A DNA stretch of 64,000 bases, taken from assembly GCA_030053925.1 (NCBI GenBank), contig JASGCX010000009.1, forward strand, positions 1-64,000. The letters are read 5' to 3'. Positions 8,852 through 16,673 of this stretch are shown in pieces; positions within the stretch are counted from its first letter, which is position 1; each line of letters begins with the position of its first letter. The notes below the pieces were generated by a model that ran no database searches, was not told the origin of the DNA, and saw nothing but the letters and a program-made list of their open reading frames with translations. The DNA comes from Flavobacterium sp. Its GTDB lineage: Bacteria > Bacteroidota > Bacteroidia > Chitinophagales > Chitinophagaceae. Made by a program: the position numbers and the translations under genes.

Positions 8852-9589
8852 ATGAAAGTATTATCTCTGCTTGTCTTTACTGTTATTATTTCTCTTAATC
8901 TATCTGCACAAAATGATACGCTTTATCAATTTTATAATAATAAAGGAATTGTTTGTAGCAAAGACTCTGCTTATATCGTAACTAAAGTATTTGTCATCGA
9001 AAATTTTTGGCAAAGAACTAGAACAAAAATTAGTGATAGTAACATATTTACTAGAGAAAGTTTTCTTGATAAAAACTGTAAAATAAAACAAGGTTATTCT
9101 TATCAGTATTCAGATGAAGGCAAGATGATTAGCAGCTTTTATTATGAGAATAATAAAATATTAAATGGTAAATATTTTTACCCGAATGGAAGAATAAATG
9201 GCGAAGCACTTTATGATACCACAGGCATAATAACTTTTCAAAGAGGTTACGATTCGACAGGTAACGTTTTGCAAAGCTATATATTCATGAGAGATGCCGA
9301 GATTATTGGTGGACAAGCTGCTTGGATTAAGTATTTACAAAATAATTTAGATCCAGATATTCCAGCAAAACGAAATGCACCTAAAGGCAGTTATAGAGTT
9401 GTTCTGACCTTTATTGTAGATAATGACGGAAATATTTCTGATATTACAGCTAATGATCCAGGCTATGGCACTAAGGAAGAAGCAATGAGGGTAATAAAAA
9501 AAGGCCCCAAATGGATACCTGCAATAGAAAATGGAAGAAATGTTACTTCAAGAAAACGACAAGCGATTTCCTTCAACGTATCAAATTAA
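8852..9589 (+). CDS. Secreted protein with MORN-like repeats and TonB_C-like domain
   Basis: This 245-aa protein has a signal peptide (residues 1-19, ending LSAQ). The middle has MORN-like toxin-repeat motifs (GKYFYPNGRINGEALYD, about 113-129). The C-terminal TonB_C-like domain (about 165-243) contains VVLTFIVDNDGNISDI. There is no membrane anchor after the signal peptide, so unlike true TonB it would be free in the periplasm or lipid-associated, and classical energy transduction is unlikely. Such proteins are often annotated as energy transducer TonB in Bacteroidota. Confidence 0.75.
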   Translation: MKVLSLLVFTVIISLNLSAQNDTLYQFYNNKGIVCSKDSAYIVTKVFVIENFWQRTRTKISDSNIFTRESFLDKNCKIKQGYSYQYSDEGKMISSFYYENNKILNGKYFYPNGRINGEALYDTTGIITFQRGYDSTGNVLQSYIFMRDAEIIGGQAAWIKYLQNNLDPDIPAKRNAPKGSYRVVLTFIVDNDGNISDITANDPGYGTKEEAMRVIKKGPKWIPAIENGRNVTSRKRQAISFNVSN

Positions 9590-9656
9590 TACCTCAAAAA
9601 TTCTTCGTTCCAGAAGATATTTCCCATAACTTTCCATCTCAATTAACAATTGTAAA

Positions 9657-11399
9657 ATGGGAGATTTCAACATTAAAAAGCAGCCAAAGCAATACGATGC
9701 TGTTATTGTAGGTTCTGGTGCCGGTGGTGGCATGGCTGCCTATGTTTTAGCAAATGCTGGTTTAAAGGTTTGCATTATTGAGGCTGGTGCCATGTACGAT
9801 CCTCAAAAAAACATTACACAACTTAAAAATCCTTGGGAAAGCCCTCGCCGTGGTGCTTCTACAAAGCATCGCCCCTTTGGCGACTTTGATGCCTGCTACT
9901 GGGGCTGGCAAATTGACGGTGAACCCTACACCAAAGAAAATGGCACCGATTGGGATTGGTGGCGAGCTAGAATGCTTGGCGGACGTACCAATCACTGGGG
10001 CCGAATTTCGCTACGTTTTGGCCCCAAAGATTTTAAGCGTAAAAGTATTGATGGCCTTGGCGACGACTGGCCAATAGGCTATGAAGATGTAAAACCTTAC
10101 TACGATAAAATAGATAGATTGATTGGTATTTTTGGTACCAATGAAGGTTTAGAAAACGATCCTGATGGCGTTTTTCTAAAGCCACCAAAACCTCGCTTGC
10201 ACGAATTGTTTATTAAACAGGCAGCAACTACTGCCGGGGTAAATGTAATTCCTTCTCGCATGTCTATCCTTACCCAAAAATTAAATAATGATAGGGGGCA
10301 ATGCTTTTTTTGTGGCCAATGTAACCGCAACTGTAGCATGGCTAAAGCCGATTTCTCTGCTACCAACGTGTTAATTTATCCAGCCTTAAAAACAGGCAAT
10401 GTAGATATTGTGGCTAATGCAATGGCTCGTGAAGTACTTACCAATGCCCAAGGTTTGGCTACAGGTGTTTCCTACATTAATAAAGATGATGGCATGGAAT
10501 ATCAAGTAACTGGCCGCACAGTAATTGTAGCTGCTAGTGCTTGCGAAAGTGCAAGATTATTACTCAATTCAAAGTCGGCACATCATCCAAATGGCCTAGC
10601 CAATAATAGCAATGTTGTAGGTAAATATTTACACGATAGCACCGGTGCTGCATTGGGCGGTGTATTGCCAAAACTCTTTGATAGAAAGCGTTACAACGAA
10701 GATGGTGTGGGCGGTTTACACGTGTATAGCCCTTGGTGGTTAGATAATAAAAAACTTGATTTCCCTCGTGGTTACCATATTGAATATTGGGGCGGTATGA
10801 GCCAACCCGCTTATGGGTTTGGTGGCTCTATCCAAATGTTAAATGGCAAATATGCCGTACACGGTACACAAAAACAGCCCGGTGGTTATGGTGCAAGTTT
10901 AAAAGAAGATTACCGCTATTTCTACGGCGCAAGTGTAGGTATGGCTGGCCGTGGCGAAGCCATTCCTTTAGAAACAAACTACTGTGCTATTGACCCTAAT
11001 GTGGTTGATAAATATGGTATTCCTGTGTTGAAGTTTAATGTAAAATGGAGCGAACACGAAATTAATCAAGCCAAGCACATGAAGGAAACCTTCAAGGAAA
11101 TTATGCACAATATGGGTGCAGTAATTACTTGGGGCGGTAACGATGATGCTAGCAATAATTATGGTCTTGAAGCTCCTGGTAAAATTATTCACGAAGCCGG
11201 TACAGTACGTATGGGTAACAATCCTAAACGTTCTGCTTTAAACAAACACAGCCAAGCACACGATTGTAAAAACTTGTTCTGTGTAGATGGTGGGCAGTTT
11301 GTAAGCCAAGCCGATAAAAATATTACTTGGACAATCTTAGCATTATCAATGCGTGCAAGTGAATACATTATTGACGAAATGAAGAAGCAGAATATTTAA
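9657..11399 (+). CDS. GMC-family FAD dehydrogenase (gluconate/glucose dehydrogenase large-subunit type)
   Basis: This 580-aa flavoprotein is predicted to oxidise a sugar or polyol. The FAD-binding GSGAGGG is near residues 19-25. GMC C-terminal motifs are HEAGTVRMG and the ALSMRASEY tail. A cysteine cluster CFFCGQCNRNC (Cys216, 219, 222, 226; spacing CxxCxxCxxxC) matches where bacterial FAD-glucose dehydrogenases carry an iron-sulfur cluster. It is directly followed by a gluconate 2-dehydrogenase subunit 3 homologue, the usual small partner that aids export. No cytochrome subunit gene is adjacent, so the electron acceptor is unknown. Confidence 0.85.
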   Translation: MGDFNIKKQPKQYDAVIVGSGAGGGMAAYVLANAGLKVCIIEAGAMYDPQKNITQLKNPWESPRRGASTKHRPFGDFDACYWGWQIDGEPYTKENGTDWDWWRARMLGGRTNHWGRISLRFGPKDFKRKSIDGLGDDWPIGYEDVKPYYDKIDRLIGIFGTNEGLENDPDGVFLKPPKPRLHELFIKQAATTAGVNVIPSRMSILTQKLNNDRGQCFFCGQCNRNCSMAKADFSATNVLIYPALKTGNVDIVANAMAREVLTNAQGLATGVSYINKDDGMEYQVTGRTVIVAASACESARLLLNSKSAHHPNGLANNSNVVGKYLHDSTGAALGGVLPKLFDRKRYNEDGVGGLHVYSPWWLDNKKLDFPRGYHIEYWGGMSQPAYGFGGSIQMLNGKYAVHGTQKQPGGYGASLKEDYRYFYGASVGMAGRGEAIPLETNYCAIDPNVVDKYGIPVLKFNVKWSEHEINQAKHMKETFKEIMHNMGAVITWGGNDDASNNYGLEAPGKIIHEAGTVRMGNNPKRSALNKHSQAHDCKNLFCVDGGQFVSQADKNITWTILALSMRASEYIIDEMKKQNI

Positions 11400-11410
11400 G
11401 CAGTTTGGTG

Positions 11411-11500
11411 TTTGAAGTTTGGAGTTATAAAACACAAAACCAAGAACTCAAAACTCAAAACAAAAAATTACAAATTACAAATCCCAAATCCCAAATTCAA
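11411..11500. repeat. A-rich heptamer-like leader repeat
   Basis: This is a degenerate 7-bp ladder (AAAACTC, CAAATTA, CAAATCC and similar) lying between the GMC gene and its partner and ending at the partner's ATG. It is free of stop codons in one frame, which artificially extends the downstream ORF. It resembles the heptamer array at 55-232 in design but not in sequence. Confidence 0.7.
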
Positions 11501-11501
11501 A

Positions 11502-12212
11502 ATGGATAGGAGAAAATCGATAAAAGCATTATTAGTTGGTTCTGCATCTGCAGGCTTGGTTATACAAGCTTGTAAAACGCCTACGGCAAAAGAGCCACAA
11601 GCAGGTGCAGATGCATTTGCAGGTTTAGATAGAATGAAAGAAGAAAAAGCCGCTTACGATAAAGTAATGGCAGAGCCTACCTTTTTTACAAACCATGAAA
11701 TGAAAACCATTGTAGTACTTGAAGATATTATTATACCAAAAGACGCAGTAAGTGGCAGTGCTTCCGATGCCAAGGTGCACAACTTTATTGAGTTTATTGT
11801 AAAAGATAAACCCGAGTTACAAACGCCTGTGCGTGGTGGTTTGCGTTGGCTAGATATGGAAAGCTTTAAGCGATTTAACGCATCGTTTGTAGATGCTTCG
11901 CATGAGCAGCAAATACAAATTGTAGATGATATTGCGTATCCTGAAATAGAATTTCAAGACGAAAAAGGCATAACAGTTAAAAAAGGAAAAGTGAAACCCG
12001 GGCTAGAACCAGGTGTTGCTTTTTTCTCTAAAATGAGAGACTTAGTAGCTAGTGGCTTTTACACATCAGAAATAGGCGTGAAAGATGTAGGTTATATGGG
12101 TAATGTGCCTAATCAATGGAACGGCGTACCCGATGATGTATTGAAACAATATGGCCTTGCGTACACTGAAAAAGAATTAAAAGAATGTGTGCATTTTGAT
12201 GTTGTGAAATAA
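11502..12212 (+). CDS. Gluconate 2-dehydrogenase subunit 3 family protein (Tat lipoprotein)
   Basis: This 236-aa protein starts with a twin-arginine type leader (MDRRKSIKALLVGSASAG) and a lipobox-like IQAC, so it is predicted to be a Tat-exported lipoprotein. The body matches the small subunit of membrane gluconate/glucose dehydrogenases (NHEMKTIVVLEDIIIPKD, then FIEFIVKD). That subunit travels with the FAD subunit through the Tat pathway. I chose the ATG at 11502 because the upstream open frame consists only of a low-complexity repeat. It forms an operon with the GMC gene. Confidence 0.85.
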   Translation: MDRRKSIKALLVGSASAGLVIQACKTPTAKEPQAGADAFAGLDRMKEEKAAYDKVMAEPTFFTNHEMKTIVVLEDIIIPKDAVSGSASDAKVHNFIEFIVKDKPELQTPVRGGLRWLDMESFKRFNASFVDASHEQQIQIVDDIAYPEIEFQDEKGITVKKGKVKPGLEPGVAFFSKMRDLVASGFYTSEIGVKDVGYMGNVPNQWNGVPDDVLKQYGLAYTEKELKECVHFDVVK

Positions 12213-12310
12213 TTGAAATGGCTGTCTGTGCTTTCAATATTGTGTATGTATTTTAAAATCTCTAACAGCTATATGCTTATTCTACTTACCTTTCGAGCTC
12301 AATTAGTACA

Positions 12311-13045
12311 ATGAAATTTTTTAGATATTTATGTTTAATGCTTGTAGCCGTGCAAATAACTAGTTGTAGCAAGCATACAGAAACCTTAAACCTTACTACT
12401 GCCAAAGAATTGTATCCAATTAAAGTAGGCAAAACATTTACGTATAGGCTAGATAGTACAGTGGTTGCTACATTTGGCACAGCACTACAAAAAACTTACT
12501 ACTTAGCTAAAGATAGCGTTGAGAGTAGTTTTTTAGATAATCAAGGTAGGCAATCTTATCGTATTTACAGATATATTACCGATACACTTGCTAGTAAACC
12601 ATACCAATATGCTGCTACTTACTTTGCCGTAATTGATAACAATAAAATTGAGTACGTAGATGATAATTTGCGCTTTATTACTTTGGTAAATCCTGTGTCT
12701 TCTGCAACCACCTGGAAAGGCAACAGCTATATTAATACCACTACCAACATCACCAACTATTTCTTAAACAATTGGCAATACCAATACCAAGATATTGATG
12801 CCGCTTATACAGTAAAAAAGGGTAGCATCAATAATACTGTAACGGTTTTGCAGCAAGATGAAAGCAGCAGCCCAACTTTTAATCCTAATTTTTACTACAA
12901 TAAAACTTACTCGGTAGAAGTATATGCTAAAGGTATTGGACTTATTTACAAAGATTTTCTACATTATACCTACCAAGTAACACCGTCTAAATTTTACGAA
13001 ACAGGTAGTTATGGTATTAGGCTTAGTTTGGTTGATTACAAATAA
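12311..13045 (+). CDS. Hypothetical lipoprotein
   Basis: This 244-aa protein has a lipoprotein signal peptide with lipobox ITSC at residues 16-19. The mature part is rich in Thr, Asn and aromatic residues in alternating beta-strand patterns, and no catalytic motif is visible. It is probably an outer-membrane-attached lipoprotein of unknown function. It is followed at once by a large repeat array. Confidence 0.75.
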   Translation: MKFFRYLCLMLVAVQITSCSKHTETLNLTTAKELYPIKVGKTFTYRLDSTVVATFGTALQKTYYLAKDSVESSFLDNQGRQSYRIYRYITDTLASKPYQYAATYFAVIDNNKIEYVDDNLRFITLVNPVSSATTWKGNSYINTTTNITNYFLNNWQYQYQDIDAAYTVKKGSINNTVTVLQQDESSSPTFNPNFYYNKTYSVEVYAKGIGLIYKDFLHYTYQVTPSKFYETGSYGIRLSLVDYK

Positions 13046-13070
13046 ATTTTCATCACAAACACACATATTC

Positions 13071-13405
13071 ACTTATAAAATCTGTGCAAATCTGCTTAAT
13101 GCGTGTTATCAGTGTTCCACTTTTAAAATCTGCTTAATGCGTGTAATCAGTGTTCCACTTATAAAATCTGTGCAAATTTGCTTAATCCGTGTTATCAGTG
13201 TTCCACTTTTAAAATCTGCTTAATCCGTGTTATCTGTGTTCCACTTTTAAAATCTGTGCAAATCTGCTTAATGCGTGTTATCAGAGTTCCACTTTTAAAA
13301 TCTGCTTAATCCGTGTTCCACTTTTAAAATCTGTGCAAATCTGCTTAATCCGTGTTATCAGTGTTCCACTTTTAAAATCTGCTTAATCCGTGTTATCAGT
13401 GTTCC
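13071..13405. repeat. Higher-order tandem array, alternating 48-bp and 38-bp units
   Basis: There are eight units in strict A-B-A-B order. A is 48 bp (starts ACTTATAAAATCTGTGCAAA, ends CAGTGTTCC). B is the same sequence lacking an internal TGTGCAAATC-like decamer (38 bp). The sixth unit is a 29-bp B missing nine more bases. Unit starts are 13071, 13119, 13157, 13205, 13243, 13291, 13320 and 13368. The array ends 16 bp before the rlmH ATG and fills the whole 376-bp gap, so it must contain the rlmH leader and possibly its promoter. Confidence 0.92.
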
Positions 13406-13421
13406 TATCTATTATCGCATT

Positions 13422-13895
13422 ATGAAAATTATTCTATACAGTATTGGTAAGCCACACGAACCCTATGTGCAAGCAGGTATTCAAGATTTTACAAACCGTA
13501 TAACCAAATATTTTCCTGTAGAATGGGTTATTATTACGCCTCCTAAAAATGCCGCCGTTTTATCAGACATTGATTTGAAAAAAGCTGAAGGTGCTATCAT
13601 TCAAAACCAATTACAAAAAGATGATTTTCTAGTGTTGTTAGATGAACGTGGTAAAAATATTGCTTCACCAGATTTAGCCAATTTAATACAGCAACGAGCC
13701 AATGAAAGCACCAAGCGATTGATATTTTTAATTGGCGGTGCTTTTGGTGTAGATGAAACCTTGTTTAAAAGAGCCAATTTCACTTGGTCTTTATCTAAAT
13801 TGGTATTTCCGCACATGTTGGTGCGCTTAATGTTAGCCGAGCAAGTGTACCGTGCTTGTAGTATTTTGCGCAACGAGAAATACCACCATGTTTAA
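13422..13895 (+). CDS. rlmH: 23S rRNA (pseudouridine1915-N3)-methyltransferase RlmH
   Basis: This 157-aa SPOUT methyltransferase methylates pseudouridine 1915 in helix 69 of 23S rRNA on assembled 70S ribosomes. The family features are complete: LLDERGKNIASPDLA at about 69-83, the knot glycine loop IGGAFGVDE at about 103-112, and a C-terminal LVRLMLAEQVYRA...KYHHV tail essential for rRNA binding. Length equals the family norm. The start ATG lies 16 bp after the repeat array. Confidence 0.95.
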   Translation: MKIILYSIGKPHEPYVQAGIQDFTNRITKYFPVEWVIITPPKNAAVLSDIDLKKAEGAIIQNQLQKDDFLVLLDERGKNIASPDLANLIQQRANESTKRLIFLIGGAFGVDETLFKRANFTWSLSKLVFPHMLVRLMLAEQVYRACSILRNEKYHHV

Positions 13896-14012
13896 CCTCA
13901 TTTAAAACAACTACCTTGAGTTGTATGAAAAAACATAGGCTTTGAGTTGTAACTAGTTTTTAAATACACTAAGAAAACCACAATAAAACCATTCAACCAT
14001 TTAACCATTTAT

Positions 14013-14660
14013 ATGCTCAACGTCACACTTATCATCATCATTATTACTTGTATTGTTTCTTTTGCAGCTTTTCAAAAAGAATCCTTGATTGATGCGTTGA
14101 TTTTTTACCCGCCTGCTATTAATAACCAAAAGCAGTGGTATCGCTTTATTACTTGTGGTTTTATTCATGCCGATTTTATGCACTTGGCATTCAATATGTA
14201 TGCGTTATGGATGTTTGGTGGTGCTGTTGAAAATGCTTTTACCCGCATTTTTGGCAATATGGGTGAGGCTTATTACATCTTGCTGTACATATCTTCGTTA
14301 GTGGCTTGCTTAATGCCCACTTATTCAAAAAATATTGATAATTACTATTACAGAAGCCTTGGTGCTTCAGGGGCCGTTTCTGCTATTGTGTTTACCTTTA
14401 TTTTTATAGAACCAAGCAAAAATTTGGGATTAATACTATTACCAATGATTGAGGCGCCAGCTTTTTTATTTGCTATAGTATATTTGGGCGTATCGGCCTA
14501 TTTATCTAAAAAAGGTACAAGTAGTATCAATCACTCTGCCCACTTATGGGGTGCTATTTATGGTATTATTTTTCTTATTGTTACCAGTTATTTTTTTAGT
14601 AGTTTCAGAGCCGTTTCTTGGTTTATTCAACAAGTAACTAGCTATTTGCATAGCTTATAG
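14013..14660 (+). CDS. Rhomboid-family intramembrane serine protease
   Basis: This 215-aa integral membrane protease has about six transmembrane helices. The catalytic Ser119 lies in GASGAVSA and the catalytic His177 in HSAHLWGAIYG. The L1-loop HxxxN motif is HLAFNMYALW. It is a short six-helix bacterial type with a minimal N-terminus. The substrate is unknown. It converges with tilS across a phased repeat region. Confidence 0.9.
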   Translation: MLNVTLIIIIITCIVSFAAFQKESLIDALIFYPPAINNQKQWYRFITCGFIHADFMHLAFNMYALWMFGGAVENAFTRIFGNMGEAYYILLYISSLVACLMPTYSKNIDNYYYRSLGASGAVSAIVFTFIFIEPSKNLGLILLPMIEAPAFLFAIVYLGVSAYLSKKGTSSINHSAHLWGAIYGIIFLIVTSYFFSSFRAVSWFIQQVTSYLHSL

Positions 14661-14724
14661 TGGCCTACAGCATTGGTTGTAGTAATAATCATAACCAGGT
14701 TTTTTATTAAAAACTGCCTATTGT

Positions 14725-14850
14725 TTAATAAAAATTAAGCCCACTTTAATAAAAATAAGGCTCATCTTAATAAGAATTTCCTTTGTTTTAATAAGAAAAT
14801 TGGCATTTTTAATAAGAAATTAGCTTAGTTTAATAAGAAGTTTTGTGTTG
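14725..14850. repeat. 21-bp phased array with conserved half-site
   Basis: Six copies of TTAATAARAA start at 14725, 14746, 14767, 14788, 14809 and 14830, so the period is exactly 21 bp. About ten bases of each unit are conserved and the other eleven vary. The array fills the gap between the convergent rhomboid and tilS genes. The period equals two helical turns, so all conserved A/T tracts lie on one DNA face. Confidence 0.9.
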
Positions 14851-14858
14851 TAAGTGCA

Positions 14859-16229
14859 TTAACCCAAGCTTATCGTCAATATATTCTTAGTACTCGGCTT
14901 TAGCTTAAAACGATTATCAATTCTATGCCCAATTACCCAAACTATTCGCTTATCGCTCTCAATTACCCAAATATGTTCTTTCTCTGTTTTAGATAATTTA
15001 AGGTCAATAAAAAACTTACTTAGCTTTTTCTTTTTAGCCATGCCTAAAGGGTAAAAGTAGTCTCCTGTTTTGTAGGGGCGCAATAATAAAGGAAAGCTAA
15101 TTGTAGCTGCATCTATGGTAGCAATTGTGTTATCGGTTGATGGTTTACGGTCAGCAGTCAACAACTCAAATACCAATTTACCTGCGCTAAACACCACTTC
15201 GTTTGTACCCGCTTCTATCAACACATTAGTAGCTTCTTCGGCTTGTTTTGGGGCAATAATTAACCAGTTTCTATTAACAATTAAGCGGTGCGTTGCCGAA
15301 GCCATAAAGCTGCCATTACTAGCATCTAATAGTTTTAGCACTTCATCTACCTGCGTGGCTTCAAAGCCAAAATCTTTCACTATTTCGTACACAATACTGC
15401 GCAGCGGTTGTTGCTTTTTTAGCTTTAAAATTGGTAGGTGCGTTTCATTGCCTTTTACTGCTAGCAACTTAGTTTTTATACTATTTATGGTTTGGTTATA
15501 CACCATTTCTACTTCTTTAAAGCGCTCAATATTGCCTAGTAAATTATCGTCTACTTTTGGGTAAATGCTTTGCATTAAAGGCATTATTTGATGCCTAATA
15601 TAATTGCGTGAATATTTATCGGTGGCATTGCTGCTGTCTTCTACCCAAGTTAAATTTTGTTCGGCTGCATAAGCCAAAATCTCTGCTCTTTTAGCAAATA
15701 ATAATGGCCTAATAATAGGCCCTTGCTTGGGTAAAATACCATGCAAACCACTAATGCCACAACCTCTAAAAAAGTGCATTAATAAGGTTTCTATATTATC
15801 ATCTGCATGGTGGGCGGTAGCTACAAAAGCCGTACAGAGCCCACGGTCTACAGTCCACGTTAAGCCATCGTTTGTGGTTTGTGGTCTATCAACTAGTTCT
15901 TTAAACCACCCATAACGCAACGCTCTTGCAGCTACTTGAATAGATAATTTATTGTTGGTTGCGTAGGCTTTTGTATCAAATTGTTTTACCAAAACTTCTT
16001 TATTGTAAGTTGTACCAAGTTGCCTTACAAAGGCTTCATCTCTAGCACTTTCTGCGCCACGTAGTTGAAAATTGCAATGTGCAATAGTGAAGTTAAAACC
16101 AGCTTTTGCAAACAAGTTTACCATTACCACACTATCTATACCACCACTTACGGCTAGTAATAGGTGGTGGTGCGTAGGTGATAGGCCAAAGTTGTCAGTA
16201 ATGTATTTTTTAAATCTTTCTAGTAGCAT
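14859..16229 (-). CDS. tilS: tRNA(Ile)-lysidine synthase TilS
   Basis: This 456-aa enzyme modifies the wobble C34 of tRNA-Ile(CAU) to lysidine using ATP and lysine. The PP-loop ATPase motif SGGIDS is at residues 28-33. The substrate region includes HHADDNIETLLMHFFRGCG and the TilS C-terminal domain ends with DFFIDLKLSKTEKEHIWVI-like sequence. Length is typical of Bacteroidota TilS. The gene is essential in most bacteria. A terminator for the upstream gene lies just before its ATG. Confidence 0.93.
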   Translation of the reverse strand: MLLERFKKYITDNFGLSPTHHHLLLAVSGGIDSVVMVNLFAKAGFNFTIAHCNFQLRGAESARDEAFVRQLGTTYNKEVLVKQFDTKAYATNNKLSIQVAARALRYGWFKELVDRPQTTNDGLTWTVDRGLCTAFVATAHHADDNIETLLMHFFRGCGISGLHGILPKQGPIIRPLLFAKRAEILAYAAEQNLTWVEDSSNATDKYSRNYIRHQIMPLMQSIYPKVDDNLLGNIERFKEVEMVYNQTINSIKTKLLAVKGNETHLPILKLKKQQPLRSIVYEIVKDFGFEATQVDEVLKLLDASNGSFMASATHRLIVNRNWLIIAPKQAEEATNVLIEAGTNEVVFSAGKLVFELLTADRKPSTDNTIATIDAATISFPLLLRPYKTGDYFYPLGMAKKKKLSKFFIDLKLSKTEKEHIWVIESDKRIVWVIGHRIDNRFKLKPSTKNILTISLG

Positions 16230-16243
16230 GGTTTTAAAATAAA

Positions 16244-16273
16244 AACCCGTCTGCTTGTATTTTCAGACGGGTT
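16244..16273 (-). terminator. Rho-independent terminator
   Basis: A perfect 10-bp inverted repeat (AACCCGTCTG / CAGACGGGTT) with a 10-nt loop. Read on the minus strand it is followed by TTTTTATTTT. It closes the small coiled-coil/TM gene at 16294-16572 and lies only 14 bp before the tilS start. Confidence 0.85.
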
Positions 16274-16293
16274 GCAAAAATATAATTTGAGAA

Positions 16294-16572
16294 TTAGTGG
16301 CTTAATCTTGCAAATGAAATAATTAAAGCAACAATAGTAATAGCTGTTGCAATTAACCATTTAATCAAATCTACTTTTGCATCACTAATTGTAGATAACA
16401 ATTTACCCTCAACTTTTGCTAAATCTTCTTTTGTTACGAAAACGTTGGTTTTTTCTTGCAATTTACTATCCACCTTACGTTCAATGATTTCAATAAACGC
16501 CTCGGCTTCTTTTTCGCCAATTTTAGCTTTAAGAAGTTCGTATAATTTTATTTCAGAAATAACTAGTGCCAT
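16294..16572 (-). CDS. Small coiled-coil protein with C-terminal membrane anchor
   Basis: This 92-aa protein has a long amphipathic helix (about residues 8-65, Lys/Glu-rich with heptad character) and a single C-terminal transmembrane segment (about 68-88). The layout resembles small DUF1640/CCDC90-like coiled-coil membrane proteins, but the match is weak. The ATG at 16572 is preferred over an upstream TTG. It has its own terminator. Function unknown. Confidence 0.7.
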   Translation of the reverse strand: MALVISEIKLYELLKAKIGEKEAEAFIEIIERKVDSKLQEKTNVFVTKEDLAKVEGKLLSTISDAKVDLIKWLIATAITIVALIISFARLSH

Positions 16573-16673
16573 CTTCAAAAATTTATTGCACCAAATATAC
16601 CAACAATAATCAAATTTATAAGTACCACAAAAATTATGGCAAACATGTTAATCATTTAATTAGCGGTAGCAAA

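Noticed and set aside
13071-13405. CRISPR array
   Set aside because: Units abut without spacers and alternate 48/38 bp; no cas genes nearby.
14725-14850. CRISPR-like array (conserved repeat, variable spacer)
   Set aside because: Period 21 bp with 10-bp conserved boxes is far too short; no cas genes.
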